From contig NZ_BFFP01000018.1 in the NCBI RefSeq assembly GCF_003864415.1, forward strand, positions 1 through 45,218: a stretch of 45,218 nucleotides of DNA, written 5' to 3'. The notes beneath the pieces are model-generated. The model did not search any database. It was not told the origin of the DNA and worked only from the letters and a program-made list of their open reading frames with translations. Below are positions 1 through 8,054 of this stretch, piece by piece (the stretch's first letter is position 1; each line of letters opens with the position of its first letter). The position numbers and the translations under genes are program-made. Source of the stretch: Ligilactobacillus salitolerans (GTDB lineage Bacteria; Bacillota; Bacilli; Lactobacillales; Lactobacillaceae).

Positions 1-190
1 GGCGGAGGTCGTGGAACGACATCATTTGGAGCCCAAGTATCATGTTGATTTGGACAAGATCGAAGCTTCCAATCAATTAGTCGATCAGAATCTGGAACGG
101 ATCGATAATTTGATCAAGGGACTAAAACAAGCCGCCGAACATATTGAACAAGACGATAAGGACTGGGCAGTTAAGTTCACCACAGACTAA
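1..190 (+). CDS. C-terminal end of an unrecognised protein (5' end outside window)
   Basis: The window opens inside this gene. The frame beginning at base 2 is open to a TAA at 188-190, giving the last 62 residues. The visible part is hydrophilic and looks helical, with regularly spaced Leu/Ile (for example NLERIDNLIKGLKQ), then an acidic stretch and the end KFTTD. No catalytic motif or membrane segment is visible, and I do not recognise the family. A hairpin terminator follows about 50 bases downstream, consistent with a true gene end. Function unknown. Confidence 0.6.
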   Translation, partial: AEVVERHHLEPKYHVDLDKIEASNQLVDQNLERIDNLIKGLKQAAEHIEQDDKDWAVKFTTD

Positions 191-240
191 GAGCAATACT
201 GCCTGGAGTCGATTCCCCTAAAACTAGCCCAGAAAGTAAG

Positions 241-280
241 AGTGCCCCCGGCTATAAAAAGAGCCGCGGACACTTTTTTA
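241..280 (+). terminator. Rho-independent terminator between convergent genes
   Basis: An imperfect stem pairs AGTG/CACT and CGGCT/AGCCG around an A-rich loop and is followed on the plus strand by a run of T. It lies between the rightward gene ending at 190 and the leftward gene ending at 284, so it may serve both directions. Confidence 0.7.
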
Positions 281-283
281 TTA

Positions 284-1804
284 TTAACCGCCCTGCCGGT
301 ACCAGCGATACACTGCTTGGGCGACTTGCGTACTCAAATACCTGACCTCCACGTACCGTGCACTGTTGCCGGCCCGCAAGGTCAATTCAACCGTGGTCAA
401 GCCGGCTTTTTTCATCCAGACCGTCTGCTTGAGCGTCACTGCTTGGATCTTCTCGCGCGGTAAGAAAAAAGTTTTGCGGGACAAAAAGCGCGCGGTTTTG
501 GCAACCAGTAAGTTGCCTTGTCCCTGACTGAGTCCGTTATTTCGCGCGGAATATACGCCGCACAAGCAGGCATACAAAACTACCAGCAAACCTAACAAGC
601 CGTAGGGCCAAAATAAGATGGCACTAGCTAAAGTCACCACGGCTGGAAACCAGACCGCGTTGCGGATGATCCGCCACCGTCCGCCTTCTGCTGTCATAAA
701 GACATGCGGTTCTTTAGCCGGCAGCCAGGAGACAAAGCGGCTCGTTTGCACGAGGACTTGCGAGCGTTTGAGCACGGGCAGCAAGACCAAGCCTGCCTCA
801 TCTTTTTCATCCGAACCCGCCTGTGATGCTAGGACTGCTTCAACTGTCGCTAACTTCAGCCACTGACGCAAGAGCGTCTGCGAACTGATGACCGCTTGAA
901 CTTTTTTGACCGGTGTCGCAACTTCCTTAGTCTGCATCAGCCCGCGACTGGTCTTGAGCCTTTTTCCTTCTTGGACCAGCTCAAAGTGAAAATAGCGGTT
1001 GATGACCAGCAGATATGAAAACAAGAGGCTTAACAAAAGCGTGATAAACAGCAAACTGCTCAAGACTAGCAGGCTTTCATGTGCCACAAAGGTCAGAGCC
1101 GAATCCAAATATTTCTGCGGAACGGTATCAGAAACCCGGTTATAAATTGTGACCAAGCCCAAAAGCAGCGGCAAAAAAGCCAGCGAGGTCAAGGCATAAA
1201 GATTTAAATCATCCCATTTGATCCGATAATGCGCACCAATTTTAACCGGTCGGCTGACTGTGCTGGGGCTTTTTGTCTCATCTGGTTGAGTTTCGCTGCT
1301 GAGGCTGGCCGAATCATCTGGCTGGCTTTCTACGCGTGGGTTGGCTGTCTCATTAGGAATTGACTGTTGCTTAGGAAAACGCAGCTCCTGGATCTGCTCA
1401 ACGATAGCCCGAGAAATCACCGGTAAGACAGCCTCAGCCTTGTCCTCGGAATGACCCGAAGTCTCGATCTGCAGGCTGACCAGCCCAAACGGCCGCAGGT
1501 AAAACCACTGCTGAGTCTGCATTGTCTGGATCTTGCTGTAAGCAATGTGGAGGTGCTTTTGAAACAATAAGCCTGAGTTGATCGAGAGTTCCAAATCATT
1601 CATTTCATATGTAAACCGCCAGTATTTGATTGCGGAAGCCGTAATGACCAAAAGCAAAAGTCCAAGAGCTATCCACCAAAACCAGGGCGACTTGAGCATG
1701 TCAAGGTTGAAGACCAGCATGATCAGCAGCCAGCCCAAGGCGTTTTTGGTCGTTTGATAACAAAAATACAGCAATGCCGCTGGATGAAGTCGCTTAGCTG
1801 TCAT
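284..1804 (-). CDS. ydbT: PH domain-containing membrane protein, YdbT-like
   Basis: A protein of 506 residues with the layout of Bacillus YdbT: pairs of hydrophobic helices near residues 10-60, 205-275 and 385-420, alternating with bacterial PH-like (bPH2) domains. Typical motifs are W-R-F-T-Y-E-MNDLELSI near residue 62 and FLPREKIQAV near residue 450. A Ser/Thr/Glu-rich linker of about 50 residues separates the first and second domains. The ATG start lies inside the end of the upstream gene (11-base overlap), so the pair is probably translationally coupled. In Bacillus subtilis ydbST belongs to the SigW regulon and contributes to resistance against antimicrobial peptides (family knowledge). 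A cell-envelope role here is inference. Confidence 0.85.
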   Translation of the reverse strand: MTAKRLHPAALLYFCYQTTKNALGWLLIMLVFNLDMLKSPWFWWIALGLLLLVITASAIKYWRFTYEMNDLELSINSGLLFQKHLHIAYSKIQTMQTQQWFYLRPFGLVSLQIETSGHSEDKAEAVLPVISRAIVEQIQELRFPKQQSIPNETANPRVESQPDDSASLSSETQPDETKSPSTVSRPVKIGAHYRIKWDDLNLYALTSLAFLPLLLGLVTIYNRVSDTVPQKYLDSALTFVAHESLLVLSSLLFITLLLSLLFSYLLVINRYFHFELVQEGKRLKTSRGLMQTKEVATPVKKVQAVISSQTLLRQWLKLATVEAVLASQAGSDEKDEAGLVLLPVLKRSQVLVQTSRFVSWLPAKEPHVFMTAEGGRWRIIRNAVWFPAVVTLASAILFWPYGLLGLLVVLYACLCGVYSARNNGLSQGQGNLLVAKTARFLSRKTFFLPREKIQAVTLKQTVWMKKAGLTTVELTLRAGNSARYVEVRYLSTQVAQAVYRWYRQGG

Positions 1805-2267
1805 TATCCTCCCCCTCTTGTGCCAGTTCCATGATCTGCTTTTTCAGAAGTTCTGCTTGTTTTGGCAGTACCCCTGAAATTTCGTGCGCTGCCGCTGCCG
1901 TTTCGACCTTGACCTTTTGCAAGCCAAACAATTGCAGCAACGGCCCAGCTTCCAGGGTCACATTTTGGATCCGCGAGATCGGGATGGCGACTTGTTTGTG
2001 CCAAAAAAAGCCCGCTTCGATCTCCACGTCGCTGGCTGTGATCTGGTAACGCCAGAAACGATAGCGATAGGGGATCAAGGCCGACTCGATCCCGCAATCC
2101 AGCAGTGTCAATGGAACAATGATGTAATTCAGCCACTGCGCCCAGTGCCAAAAATACACGGCAAAAAACATGCCGGCGGCTAAAATTAACCCGACCACTA
2201 AAGAGATCCCCACCTCAAGTCGCCAGACCTGTTTGATCTTGACCGGCAGCTGCTGCCAATTTTCCAT
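1794..2267 (-). CDS. ydbS: PH domain-containing membrane protein, YdbS-like
   Basis: A protein of about 157 residues with two hydrophobic helices in the first third and one bPH2 domain in the remainder (core R-Y-R-FWRYQI, then SRIQNVTLEAGP, typical of YdbS). An ATG two codons upstream (2273) directly touches the AGGAGG ribosome site; the ATG at 2267 has correct spacing of six bases and is preferred. It overlaps ydbT by 11 bases, and the two products probably act together in the membrane as in Bacillus. No clear promoter was seen between it and the hairpin at 2321-2347, so some read-through from the lipoprotein gene is possible. Confidence 0.85.
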   Translation of the reverse strand: MENWQQLPVKIKQVWRLEVGISLVVGLILAAGMFFAVYFWHWAQWLNYIIVPLTLLDCGIESALIPYRYRFWRYQITASDVEIEAGFFWHKQVAIPISRIQNVTLEAGPLLQLFGLQKVKVETAAAAHEISGVLPKQAELLKKQIMELAQEGEDNDS

Positions 2268-2320
2268 GCTCATCCTCCTCTAAATTTAAACTATTTGATA
2301 ATAAGATAACATTTTAAATT

Positions 2321-2347
2321 AAAAAGAGCAGGTACTTTGACCTGCTC
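2321..2347 (-). terminator. Terminator after the lipoprotein gene
   Basis: A perfect 8-bp stem GAGCAGGT/ACCTGCTC with a 6-base loop, followed on the minus strand by TTTTT. It sits 20 bases past the stop of the DUF4767-like lipoprotein gene and upstream of ydbS. Confidence 0.85.
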
Positions 2348-2367
2348 CGGTCCTTATTTGGTTGACA

Positions 2368-3024
2368 TTACATATCTTTTTCACTGACGAGTTGGGCAAA
2401 TTCTTGCCGCAGCTCTTGATTTTTGGTCTCACTAAAATGCAGGTAATTATGCGGCATGCCTTGATTTTGCATGGTGATCAGCACTTGAGGCTCGCCATCG
2501 ACAATGGTGAAGAAATAAACGTGCTGGTTGCCATAAGACTGGTCTTTGGCATCCGAATAAACCGCCACCAGACTATAGACACCATCACCTGCTTGACCAT
2601 TAGTCGACCATTTGACGTTGATCGGCCGCTCACCGATCGAAGCTTGGGACCCATTTTTATGATTTAAGACATCATCTGGGATCTGCAATCCGTAAAAATT
2701 GACATTATTTCCAGGCTGATAAGCTTGATACTGCTGGTTCATTTTTTGACTAAAGCGGCCCATGAACTGCTTGAGCTGTTGGGCTTTGCTTGGATTCCAC
2801 ATGGCCTGCGTTTGACTTGCCGACGAACTTTCTTTCGCAGAACTAGAACTAGCCGCGCTCGAACTGGATTCAGCCTGAGCGGAACTTTTTGAACTCTGCT
2901 TATCCTTGACTTCGGTCTTAGGCTGTTTGGAACTGGCGGTTTCGTCTGTCTGATCAGCAGATTTGCCGCAGCCGGCCAGCAATGCGGCCAAGAGTACCAG
3001 GGTGCCTGCAACTTGCTTCTTCAA
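2368..3024 (-). CDS. DUF4767-type lipoprotein
   Basis: A lipoprotein of about 218 residues. The frame is open further upstream, but the best start is the TTG at 3024: it follows a strong ribosome site (AAAGGGGGAG, six bases away) and puts a normal signal peptide first (LKKQ, hydrophobic core, lipobox LLAGC), so the mature protein starts at that Cys. An ATG at 3054 would add ten residues. Residues 30-95 are a low-complexity Ser/Ala/Lys/Glu linker as expected for a wall-spanning tether. The C-terminal domain begins WNPSKAQQLKQFM, matching the DUF4767 pattern common in lactobacilli. Role unknown; surface-anchored. Confidence 0.85.
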   Translation of the reverse strand: MKKQVAGTLVLLAALLAGCGKSADQTDETASSKQPKTEVKDKQSSKSSAQAESSSSAASSSSAKESSSASQTQAMWNPSKAQQLKQFMGRFSQKMNQQYQAYQPGNNVNFYGLQIPDDVLNHKNGSQASIGERPINVKWSTNGQAGDGVYSLVAVYSDAKDQSYGNQHVYFFTIVDGEPQVLITMQNQGMPHNYLHFSETKNQELRQEFAQLVSEKDM

Positions 3025-3076
3025 ATGAAACTCCCCCTTTCCTTTCACCATTAGGATATCAAATTTGGGCAAAAAT

Positions 3077-3091
3077 TGAAAACGGTTTACA
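3077..3091. promoter_or_regulatory. 15-bp operator-like palindrome
   Basis: TGAAAACGGTTTACA reads as 7-1-7 dyad symmetry with one mismatch. It resembles LacI/CcpA-family operators but has one base more than the standard cre spacing. It lies between the lipoprotein gene and the tRNA-dihydrouridine synthase promoter, closer to the former. Confidence 0.35.
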
Positions 3092-3132
3092 AACTCAAAC
3101 GCCAATTAACCGACTATATAAATGTAAGTTTC

Positions 3133-3161
3133 TTGAAAAAAAAGTCAAATACGGCTAATAT
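3133..3161 (+). promoter_or_regulatory. Sigma-A promoter of the dihydrouridine synthase gene
   Basis: TTGAAA, a 17-base spacer and TAATAT, 65 bases before the ATG at 3227. Close to consensus. Confidence 0.75.
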
Positions 3162-3226
3162 GGTAAAGTTAGAATTAAAAGATTTTGGACAACTAACTCA
3201 AGTTTGATTGAAAGAGGAAATTAACC

Positions 3227-4291
3227 ATGGTTCATGTAAAATCTGCCTACTGGCAAAATGTCATTGAAGAAGCACAAAAACATCCGGCAGTTCCGGGCTT
3301 AGAGAAGATCCCATTCTTCTCGATGGCTCCGATGGAAGCTGTGACGGATTCTGTCTTCCGGCGTGTCGTCGCCCATGCCGGCGGGCCAGATGTCTATTTC
3401 ACGGAATTCACCAATGCCCGCAGCATCACCCACCCGAAAGCCAAGTTTTCGGCGCAGGTCCGCTTACATGTTGCGGAAAACGAAAAGATGCCGATCGCCC
3501 AGATCTGGGGAAACCGCAAGATCGATTTTGAAACTGCCAGCCAAGACTTAAAAGAACACGGTTATCAAGCCTTGGATATCAACATGGGCTGCCCGTCCGG
3601 CACGATCATTAAAAACGGCGGCGGCTCGGACATGATTCGCCACTTCGATGACGCCGCGGCAGTGATTGCCGGCGCCAAAACTGCTGGGCTGCCCGTTTCG
3701 GTCAAAACACGGCTCGGGTTCAACCAGCTGGAGACTTTTGAAACTTGGATCCCATTTTTGCTAGAACAAGATATCCCGCTGTTAACGGTGCACGTTCGTT
3801 CCCGCAAAGAAATGTCCAAAGTTCCGGCGCACTATGAATACATTGATCGTTTAGTCGAACTCCGCGATCAAATCGCGCCCAACACTCTGCTGCAGATCAA
3901 CGGCGACATCAAGGATCGGGCCGCTGGTTTGGAACTGGTGCGCCAGCACCCTGGCGTCGACGGGATCATGATCGGGCGCGGGATCTTCGAAAACCCCTTT
4001 GCCTTCGAAGACGTCCCCCGCGAGCACACATTGGAAGAGACCTTGAGTCTCCTGCGGATGCAGCTGGATCTGTACGATCAATTCAACGCAGCTTACGGTC
4101 CGCTGAACTTCCGCAAGCTGCGCCGCTTCTTTAAAATTTATGTGCGCCATTTCAACTATGCTTCGGATCTGCGGATCGCGCTGATGGAAAGCAACAGTAC
4201 AGCTGAAGCCCGCGAGTTGCTGGATCATTTTGACCAGCAGGCGGCCGCTTATGCAACTGAGCAGGAAATTGCCATCGCTCCGGAAGAATAA
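3227..4291 (+). CDS. tRNA-dihydrouridine synthase family protein
   Basis: An FMN-dependent enzyme of 354 residues predicted to reduce uridine to dihydrouridine in tRNA. Family marks seen: MAPMEAVTDSVFR near residue 33 (FMN-binding loop), FTEFTNA near 58, MGCPSG near 120 carrying the catalytic Cys, VKTRLGF near 158, LTVHVRSRKE near 185, INGDI near 225 and MIGRGIFENPFAF near 247. The TIM barrel is followed by the helical tRNA-binding domain. Length is slightly above the usual 320-335. The ATG has a ribosome site AAGAGG eight bases upstream and its own promoter. Substitutions in otherwise invariant spots (HVRSR for HGRTR, INGDI for GNGDI) place it in a divergent Dus subgroup, so the exact U position modified cannot be stated. 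Confidence 0.9.
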   Translation: MVHVKSAYWQNVIEEAQKHPAVPGLEKIPFFSMAPMEAVTDSVFRRVVAHAGGPDVYFTEFTNARSITHPKAKFSAQVRLHVAENEKMPIAQIWGNRKIDFETASQDLKEHGYQALDINMGCPSGTIIKNGGGSDMIRHFDDAAAVIAGAKTAGLPVSVKTRLGFNQLETFETWIPFLLEQDIPLLTVHVRSRKEMSKVPAHYEYIDRLVELRDQIAPNTLLQINGDIKDRAAGLELVRQHPGVDGIMIGRGIFENPFAFEDVPREHTLEETLSLLRMQLDLYDQFNAAYGPLNFRKLRRFFKIYVRHFNYASDLRIALMESNSTAEARELLDHFDQQAAAYATEQEIAIAPEE

Positions 4292-4337
4292 CCTGCCTAT
4301 TTGTGAGGGTGAACCGAATTCAAACTGCCGAGTGTCT

Positions 4338-4565
4338 CGAGCTCGGACGTTTCTTTGCCAAACTTATGGCCGACCTTAGGAGCTCGGACGCTTCTTTGCC
4401 AAACTTATGTCCGACCTCAGCAGCTCGGACGTTTCTTTGCCAAACTTATAGCCGACCTCAGCAGCTCGGACGTTACTTTGCCAGACTTATGGCCGACCTC
4501 GGAAGCTCGGACGTTACTTTGCTAAACTTGTGGCCGACCTTAGGAGCTCGGACATTACTTTGCTG
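4338..4565. repeat. Array A: 41-bp tandem hairpin repeats
   Basis: About 5.5 copies of a 41-bp unit; the phrase AGCTCGGAC begins at 4340, 4381, 4422, 4463, 4504 and 4545 (the last copy has the same start, then breaks). Each unit contains an inverted repeat TCGGAC...(G/T)CCGA around a loop of about 19 bases with core ACTTTGCCAGACTT. In unit 2 the arms pair perfectly (TCGGAC/GTCCGA). It lies between the convergent dihydrouridine synthase and brnQ genes; the open frame across it is only a consequence of the repeat. Confidence 0.9.
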
Positions 4566-4570
4566 TTTCT

Positions 4571-4623
4571 AGGTCCAAGAGTTGCATTCTTGGACCAAAC
4601 TTCATCGATTTAAGGTCCAAGCT
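4571..4623. repeat. Single 42-bp repeat unit related to array E
   Basis: AGGTCCAAG occurs at 4571 and again at 4613, exactly 42 bases apart, with TCTTGGACC between. The same words and spacing make up the array at 44801-44890, so this repeat type is dispersed and here abuts array A. Confidence 0.7.
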
Positions 4624-4659
4624 TCAACCCTTAAAATTGGAATTTATAAATCTCAAAAC

Positions 4660-4706
4660 TAAGAGCCTAGCATCTCAAGTCCCCTTGAGTCCTAGGCTCT
4701 CTTTTG
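4660..4706. terminator. Bidirectional terminator downstream of brnQ
   Basis: A long stem: AGAGCCTAG/CTAGGCTCT at the base and CTCAAG/CTTGAG near the loop, followed by CTTTT on the plus strand and by TAGTTTT on the minus strand. It probably ends both brnQ and any transcript crossing array A. Confidence 0.8.
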
Positions 4707-4713
4707 TATTCAA

Positions 4714-6096
4714 TTAAATCTCACTAGTTTCAGCCACTGTTTTATCTTGCTTAAATTTGGACAGCAGCCAGCCTAACAAGAGGCCAGCCAACATAAACGG
4801 CAAGAAATCCAACCCGACATTATACAACAGGATCGTCTTCCCAGCCCAACTATCGAAACTGGAGATCAGAGTGGTCTGGGCAAATACCGGCGGCAAAGTA
4901 TGGATCAGATCCAAAATTGCCGGGATCATCGTCAACGTGATCGTCGTTTTGTAAATGATCTTGTTCTGGCCAATCAGCGGTGCCATTAAACCCAGCAGGA
5001 TTAGCGCAATCGCTAACGGGTACAAAAAACTCAGTAACGGAGAGGAATAAGCGATGATCTGCTCCAAGCCGAAGTTTGCAATCAGAAATGAGATCGCTGC
5101 GGCACCGAACAAGCAACGATGGTAACCGACCTGAGGAAAACGGCGGCTTAAGTCCTGTGCCAAAGACGTGATCAAGCCAATGGCTGTCGTCAAGCAGGCC
5201 AGCAAAGTTAAAGCAGCTAGTAACGCCGCGCCGATCATGCCGGTATAGTGGCGCATGATCACGGTAAAGGCACTGCCGCCTTCCGCAGTCATTTTCATGT
5301 AACCGAGACTGGCAGCTCCCAAGACGATCAGCGCCAGGTAGATCAAAGCTTCAAAGCCCATCGTCAAAGCTCCTATTTTACCAACTGAACGTGAGCGCAG
5401 TCTTGAATCGCTTTGGCCAAAGTTCCGCAGCGCCGCCACGATCGTCACGCCAAACCCCAGCCCCGCCAAGGCATCCATCGTGTTATAGCCTTCCAAAAAA
5501 CCGGTGATGAAGTTGCCGGTACTTTTGGCTCCAGCAGACAGAAACGGCAATGCAGCAATATCTTTGCCCTTGAGCACAAAGGCAACAAAGAACAGTCCAG
5601 CTAACAGCAAGATCAGCAACGGATTCAAAATTTTGCCGACATTGCGGGTAATGCTGTTTTGATCGTAGGCTAACAGGAAAACCGCCGCGAAAAATAAGAA
5701 TGAGAAGACCAGTAAACTAGCGTGAAGCCAGGATCGGGGAATAAAGGGCTGCACCCCCATCGAAAACGTCACCGTGGCGGTCCGCGGTGACGCCACCAGC
5801 AACCCCAGGGATGCATGGGTCAAGATCAGAAAAAGCAAGGCAAAGTTCTTTCCTGCCGGCAAAGCCAAGTCGTACATGCTATTGCTTTTTGTGTTGCTGA
5901 TCGCCAAAATCGAGCACAGCGGTAACAAAATTGCCGAGATCAAAAAACCACTGGTCGCCGCCAGCCAATTAGATCCAGCCATCTGACCCAGATGGATCGG
6001 AAAAATCAAATTCCCCGCCCCAAAGAATAATCCGAATAAAAGTGAAGCTAAAATAATGTACTGCTTGTGCGATAATTTACTATTTTCCTGCATCAT
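4714..6096 (-). CDS. brnQ: Branched-chain amino acid transport system II carrier protein
   Basis: A polytopic membrane protein of about 460 residues (roughly 12 hydrophobic segments) of the LIVCS family, which imports Leu, Ile and Val with Na+ or H+. The family signature LLFGLFFGAGNLIFP lies near residue 20; further marks are GFLEGYNTMDALAGL near 205 and a C-terminal AGLLLGWLLSKF. Three ATG codons follow the AGGAGG ribosome site (6099, 6096, 6093); the first is only two bases from it, so 6096 or 6093 is preferred. The T-box leader directly upstream makes expression depend on an uncharged tRNA, as expected for an amino-acid importer. Confident call; the preferred amino acid is not shown by the protein sequence. 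Confidence 0.93.
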   Translation of the reverse strand: MMQENSKLSHKQYIILASLLFGLFFGAGNLIFPIHLGQMAGSNWLAATSGFLISAILLPLCSILAISNTKSNSMYDLALPAGKNFALLFLILTHASLGLLVASPRTATVTFSMGVQPFIPRSWLHASLLVFSFLFFAAVFLLAYDQNSITRNVGKILNPLLILLLAGLFFVAFVLKGKDIAALPFLSAGAKSTGNFITGFLEGYNTMDALAGLGFGVTIVAALRNFGQSDSRLRSRSVGKIGALTMGFEALIYLALIVLGAASLGYMKMTAEGGSAFTVIMRHYTGMIGAALLAALTLLACLTTAIGLITSLAQDLSRRFPQVGYHRCLFGAAAISFLIANFGLEQIIAYSSPLLSFLYPLAIALILLGLMAPLIGQNKIIYKTTITLTMIPAILDLIHTLPPVFAQTTLISSFDSWAGKTILLYNVGLDFLPFMLAGLLLGWLLSKFKQDKTVAETSEI

Positions 6097-6135
6097 CATT
6101 TCCTCCTCATTTTTCAAACTAGCGCAATTTCAGCC

Positions 6136-6177
6136 AAAAAAAACGTCCTTGATCATTTGACTGATCAAGGACGTTTT
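6136..6177 (-). terminator. T-box intrinsic terminator
   Basis: A perfect 16-bp stem (6140-6155 with 6162-6177), 6-base loop, then eight T on the minus strand. It competes with the antiterminator formed by the T-box sequence just upstream. Confidence 0.92.
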
Positions 6178-6448
6178 CACGTGTTACCACCTATGTTCAC
6201 AACTACTTCGCAATAGCTGCCTTAAAAAGTACGGCGCTCTCCCAGCACAAGCTGGCTTCCGCGATACTCCATTGCGATAATGGGCGCATTCCCATCAGCT
6301 ACTACCCTTAACATCATAGCTGCGACTTATAGATTACTTTCATCAGCGTTACAACTGCTTCATCCCACCAGCCTGAAGCTCTCTTCGAGTTGTTGACGCT
6401 AACTACTCTTCTACGCACTGTCTTTGTCTGTTTGAATTATTGAAACTT
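6136..6448 (-). promoter_or_regulatory. T-box riboswitch controlling brnQ
   Basis: The 310-base leader on the minus strand has the T-box architecture: a Stem I with AGTA in the specifier region, arms AGCGT/ACGCT and ACAACT/AGTTGT, AG bulge and distal GGTGGGA loop (about 6360-6420); the T-box sequence AGGTGGTAACACG at 6180-6193, whose TGGT can pair with a tRNA acceptor end; and a 16-bp terminator stem at 6140-6177 followed by eight T. The specifier triplet could not be set with confidence: CTG (Leu) at 6344-6346 and ATC (Ile) at 6332-6334 are both near the loop. Confidence 0.88.
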
Positions 6449-6477
6449 AGTTTAGTCGCATCGAATTAAAATGTCAA
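6449..6477 (-). promoter_or_regulatory. Promoter of the brnQ T-box transcript
   Basis: TTGACA (perfect -35), 17-base spacer and TAAACT on the minus strand, placing the transcript start a few bases before the T-box Stem I. Confidence 0.85.
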
Positions 6478-6497
6478 CAGCTATTTTTAATCTTTTT

Positions 6498-7136
6498 TTA
6501 ATCGCTGATCGCCGGGGCCTGCCGAATCAAATCTGTCTGATCGAGCTGCTCTAACATGAACCAGGCTAAGTTAGCCCGAGACAGTTTTGCCTGCAGCTGA
6601 TCCTTGCCCAAATACCCCACGTGCACGCTTTTGGTCAGAGGCTTATCGGTCAAAAGCGAGGCAATCCGCAACAAAGTCCAATCACAATCGGAGCGACGCA
6701 CCAACTCTGTATACTTCACGATCTGCTCGTAAGAACTCGGGCTGCCCTTTTGGATCATTTTTCGTCTAAACTTGAAGCGCGGGCCATCGATATCCTGCTG
6801 GTCCTGGGCGCTGGTAGTGGACAAGGCTACAAAACGCTTCACTCCCAGTTCTTTTAACGCCGTCAAAATGTTAGCGATCCCTAAACTAAGCTGTGCATCA
6901 CTGGCGGGCTTGCCAGCAGGACCAAGCGCGCTGATCACAGCATCACTGCCTGAAATTGCCGCTTGAACAGCAGCTTGATCCTCTAATTGTCCCTGAACCA
7001 CGCGCAATTTAGGGTCAATCAACTTCAGTTTCATCGGATTTCTAACGTATGCCACGACCTGATAGCCGCGCTCTAAAGCCTGTTTAACTACCTGTAACCC
7101 TGTTTTTCCGCTCGCTCCAAAAACTGTGATCTGCAT
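6498..7136 (-). CDS. NAD(P)-binding (atypical SDR, NmrA/YwnB-like) protein
   Basis: A Rossmann-fold protein of 212 residues. The nucleotide-binding motif GASGKTG is at residues 7-13, followed by VRNPMKLK near 32 and SALGPAG near 69. It lacks the classical Tyr-x3-Lys of short-chain reductases, as usual in the NmrA/YwnB-like group of NAD(P)H-binding proteins. The ribosome site AAAGGTGAG lies seven bases before the ATG. The gene upstream (7169-7669) is 32 bases away in the same direction, so the two are probably one transcript. Substrate unknown; redox sensing or a small reductase activity are both possible. Confidence 0.8.
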   Translation of the reverse strand: MQITVFGASGKTGLQVVKQALERGYQVVAYVRNPMKLKLIDPKLRVVQGQLEDQAAVQAAISGSDAVISALGPAGKPASDAQLSLGIANILTALKELGVKRFVALSTTSAQDQQDIDGPRFKFRRKMIQKGSPSSYEQIVKYTELVRRSDCDWTLLRIASLLTDKPLTKSVHVGYLGKDQLQAKLSRANLAWFMLEQLDQTDLIRQAPAISD

Positions 7137-7168
7137 TATTTTCTCACCTTTCTTCTTTCAAAATCGTT

Positions 7169-7669
7169 CTAGCTGACTTGAAAAGCAAACTGGTCTTCCG
7201 GTTCAAACACAAAAGAATTGTCACAACTATAACCGCGCAGCCAGAGTTCACCAGCAACTTTCCTGAGGTAAAAGCCCTGTACTGCTCTGGCGCCGTTGAT
7301 TTTCGCAGCGACCGTCACTGCCCCTTCTGGAGCTTTGTGAGCATGCATCACACTGTTCTGGCTGTTAGGCTGACTCTGCCACTGGAGTCGAAAATAGACC
7401 GCTGTTTCCAAAGAACAACGCCCTAAACTCAGTTTGTCAGCCGCGGCATAGATCTCAGCCAGCGTCCCGCCAAGCGGCAAGCCCAAGGACGCCACGGGAA
7501 CAACAAGCACCTTGACTTTGTGCTGCTTTTTAGATAAACCAAAGCAGCTGTCAGCCAATAGATCTCGCCCGTGCTGGTTGAGCCGAATGTCATTTTGCTT
7601 GAGCAGCTCTATTAACTCGGACTTTTTATACCCGCCTACTCGCAGCGTAAACAAAGAATTCTTCCCCAA
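7169..7669 (-). CDS. Unrecognised 166-residue protein
   Basis: I do not recognise this protein. It starts at a TTG preceded by GGAGG nine bases upstream. Features seen: an N-terminal segment GGYKKSELIELLKQNDIRLN that looks like a short DNA- or RNA-binding helical element, a helical middle (LGLPLGGTLAEIYAAADKL) and a beta-rich C-terminal half with alternating hydrophobics ending DQFAFQVS. No signal peptide, no membrane segment, no metal motif. It is probably co-transcribed with the NAD(P)-binding protein 32 bases downstream. Function unknown. Confidence 0.6.
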   Translation of the reverse strand: MGKNSLFTLRVGGYKKSELIELLKQNDIRLNQHGRDLLADSCFGLSKKQHKVKVLVVPVASLGLPLGGTLAEIYAAADKLSLGRCSLETAVYFRLQWQSQPNSQNSVMHAHKAPEGAVTVAAKINGARAVQGFYLRKVAGELWLRGYSCDNSFVFEPEDQFAFQVS

Positions 7670-7720
7670 AAAACTGAACCTCCAACTTTACATACTTATT
7701 GTTATTATATCTGAACGGCA

Positions 7721-7750
7721 AAAGAAAAACAGCCCGCGCCAGGCTGCTTT
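7721..7750 (-). terminator. Terminator after the SHOCT protein gene
   Basis: Stem CAGCC/GGCTG with a 7-base loop, followed on the minus strand by TTTTTCTTTT. Confidence 0.7.
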
Positions 7751-7813
7751 TCGTGCTTTATTCTGATTTTCTTGAAACAATGCAGCAGCCAAAAGTCGCT
7801 TTGATCCAACAAT

Positions 7814-8026
7814 CTAGTGTTTGTTCAAAGTCTTCTTGCGGTGCAAATACTCATCTTCATTCAGCTCGCCGCGAGCGTACCTTTCATCCAGGATCTGCTC
7901 AGCTTGCGAATGTTGGTGCCGCCAATAGAAAATCACGCCGACAAGCAATAAGATGACAAACCCCCAGAAAAACCAACCTAAGCCCATCTGTCCCATGAAA
8001 GTCCAAGCACTGCCGCAATGCAGCAT
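7814..8026 (-). CDS. Small SHOCT-domain membrane protein
   Basis: A protein of 70 residues: one strongly hydrophobic helix at about residues 13-34 (GLGWFFWGFVILLLVGVIF) and a C-terminal SHOCT motif at 41-66 (ILDERYARGELNEDEY, then KKTL). SHOCT segments are short C-terminal oligomerisation modules on many small bacterial membrane proteins. The ATG has AAGGAG nine bases upstream and its own promoter and terminator, so it is a single-gene transcript. Function unknown. Confidence 0.75.
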   Translation of the reverse strand: MLHCGSAWTFMGQMGLGWFFWGFVILLLVGVIFYWRHQHSQAEQILDERYARGELNEDEYLHRKKTLNKH

Positions 8027-8054
8027 AGTTCAACACTCCTTCCTCTTCACTTGC

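Noticed and set aside
4303-4572. 89-codon open frame on the plus strand
   Set aside because: It consists of array A read through; 41-bp period, no ribosome site, no protein-like pattern.
6128-6480. Possible small gene between brnQ and the NAD(P)-binding protein
   Set aside because: The region is fully explained by the T-box leader and its promoter.
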